NCBI GenBank assembly: GCA_902766655.1
Contig: CACXEL010000252.1
Coordinates: 1 to 6,477 of the forward strand
Source: an uncultured Lachnospiraceae bacterium
GTDB lineage: Bacteria > Bacillota > Clostridia > Lachnospirales > Lachnospiraceae
Length of the DNA stretch: 6,477 nt
Reading direction: 5' to 3'
Positions within the stretch are counted from its first letter, which is position 1, and each line of letters starts with the position of its first letter. Shown piece after piece: positions 5,288 to 6,477 of this stretch. Under the pieces are notes generated by a model. The model saw only the letters and a list, made by a program, of their open reading frames with translations, made no database searches and was not told the DNA's origin. The position numbers were made by a program, and so were the translations under genes.

Positions 5288-6477
5288 ATGTTTGCAGACC
5301 ATGCCAGAATCCATATCCGGTCCGGCAAAGGCGGCGACGGCCACGTCAGCTTCCACCGTGAAAAGTTCGTGGCGGCGGGCGGCCCGGACGGCGGTGACGG
5401 CGGCCGCGGCGGCAATATTATTTTCGAGATCGACAAGGGCATGAATACGCTCTTTTACTATAAGCACAGGTACATGTTCAAGGCTGGCGACGGCCAGGAG
5501 GGCGGCAAGAAGCGCTGCCACGGCTCCAACGGCGCCGACCTTGTCCTCAAGGTCCCGGAGGGCACCATCATCCGGGAGGAGCACTCCGGCGAAGTCATCG
5601 CCGATATGTCCGGCACCAACGTCCGCCAGATCGTCCTGAAGGGCGGCCGCGGCGGCCGCGGCAACATGAATTTCGCCACACCCACCAACCAGATTCCCCA
5701 GTTCGCGGAGCCCGGCAAGGCCGCCATGGACCTGGATATCACCCTGGAGCTCAAGCTCGTGGCAGACGTCGGTCTCGTCGGCTTCCCCAATGCCGGCAAG
5801 TCGACCTTCCTGTCCCGCGTGACCAACGCGACCCCCAAGATCGCCGATTATCCCTTCACCACCATCAACCCCAACCTGGGCGTCGTGGACTTTGGTGACG
5901 GCACCGGTTTTGTCATCGCCGACATGCCCGGTCTGATCGAGGGCGCTTCCGAGGGCGTCGGCCTCGGCCACACCTTCCTGCGGCACATAGAGCGGACGCG
6001 GGTCCTCATCCACCTGGTGGACATGGCTTCCTTCGACGGCAGAGACCCGATCGAGGACGTCTACGCCATCCACAAGGAGCTCATGGCCTTCAATCCGGCC
6101 ATCATGAAGAAGCCGATCCTGATCGCGGCCAACAAGGTGGACGCGACGGCCTACCTCGACGAGGATCCGGTGGAAAAGCTGAAGGCGGAATTCGAGCCCC
6201 AGGGCTACGAGATCTATCCGATTTCGGCAGTCACGGGCCAGGGCGTGAAGGAACTTCTCTACGCCGTCCGGAATCTCCTTGAAACCACCGCGCCCGAGCA
6301 GGTATACTATGAGCAGGAATTCTTCCCGGAGGACATGATCGCCGTTCAGGATCTTCCCTACACCGTCACCCAGGTGGACGACGGCAGGGAGGTCAAGTTC
6401 GTCGTCGAAGGCCCCAAGATCGAGAAGATGCTCAACTACACCAATCTCGAGTCCGAGAAGGGCTTTATGTTCTTCCA
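5288..6477 (+). CDS. obg: Obg/CgtA-family GTPase, 3' end cut by window
   Basis: Obg is a conserved, usually essential GTPase that acts in 50S subunit assembly and stress signalling. The first 396 codons are present. The Gly-rich Obg fold spans about 1-158, with GKGGDG, GGPDGGDGGRGG and GGRGGRGN. The GTPase domain (about 159-335) has G1 GFPNAGKS (165-172), G2 YPFTT (188-192), G3 DMPG (212-215), G4 NKVD (282-285) and G5 SAVTG (313-317), all intact. A C-terminal OCT domain begins near 353 (VQDLPYTV, KFVVEGPKIEKML), typical of Firmicutes Obg proteins of about 425-435 residues, so roughly 30 residues are missing at the window edge. The start is set by GGAGG (5276-5280), seven bases before the ATG. 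It follows rpmA as in many bacteria, but a terminator intervenes, so it relies on read-through or an unseen promoter. It could equally be named obgE, cgtA or yhbZ. Confidence 0.97.
   Translation, partial: MFADHARIHIRSGKGGDGHVSFHREKFVAAGGPDGGDGGRGGNIIFEIDKGMNTLFYYKHRYMFKAGDGQEGGKKRCHGSNGADLVLKVPEGTIIREEHSGEVIADMSGTNVRQIVLKGGRGGRGNMNFATPTNQIPQFAEPGKAAMDLDITLELKLVADVGLVGFPNAGKSTFLSRVTNATPKIADYPFTTINPNLGVVDFGDGTGFVIADMPGLIEGASEGVGLGHTFLRHIERTRVLIHLVDMASFDGRDPIEDVYAIHKELMAFNPAIMKKPILIAANKVDATAYLDEDPVEKLKAEFEPQGYEIYPISAVTGQGVKELLYAVRNLLETTAPEQVYYEQEFFPEDMIAVQDLPYTVTQVDDGREVKFVVEGPKIEKMLNYTNLESEKGFMFF

Overview
The window looks like a chromosomal segment of a G+C-rich member of the Firmicutes, most likely a Clostridia/Lachnospiraceae-type anaerobe. 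The best evidence is the rplU-prp-rpmA order, with an L27 that carries the N-terminal extension removed by the Prp protease, a Firmicutes and relatives trait. Supporting it are two secreted lipoproteins of Gram-positive style, a Firmicutes-type Obg with an OCT tail, and strong GGAGG ribosome binding sites. All genes are on the plus strand.

Region by region: (1) 2-448 is the 3' end of an NADP-type glutamate dehydrogenase gene. (2) 449-737 is a non-coding spacer. It has an unusually large set of potential RNA helices, then a strong intrinsic terminator (588-623), then a near-consensus sigma-70 promoter (645-673). (3) 738-3931 is a two-gene unit encoding envelope lipoproteins. The first is a 652-residue protein made of two copies of a roughly 290-residue module. 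The second is an N-acetylmuramoyl-L-alanine amidase with a Thr/Pro stalk and an Ala/Gly repeat tail. (4) 3932-4101 is a degenerate tandem repeat that continues the amidase tail past its stop codon, with two further in-frame TGA codons at equivalent repeat positions. (5) 4102-5221 is a ribosomal protein operon: extended -10 promoter, structured leader with a terminator-like hairpin, rplU (L21), prp, rpmA (L27), terminator. (6) 5288-6477 is obg, cut by the window end about 30 residues short of the usual length.

The ribosomal block and obg form a conserved translation/ribosome-assembly cluster. L21 and L27 are 50S proteins, Prp matures L27, and Obg is a 50S-assembly GTPase. The lipoprotein pair is probably a cell-surface unit: a peptidoglycan hydrolase and a companion lipoprotein of unknown ligand. 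The parts least explained by known families are the structured spacer after gdhA, the duplicated-module lipoprotein, and the repeat array that copies the amidase 3' end together with its stop codon. No mobile element, CRISPR array, tRNA or rRNA was seen.
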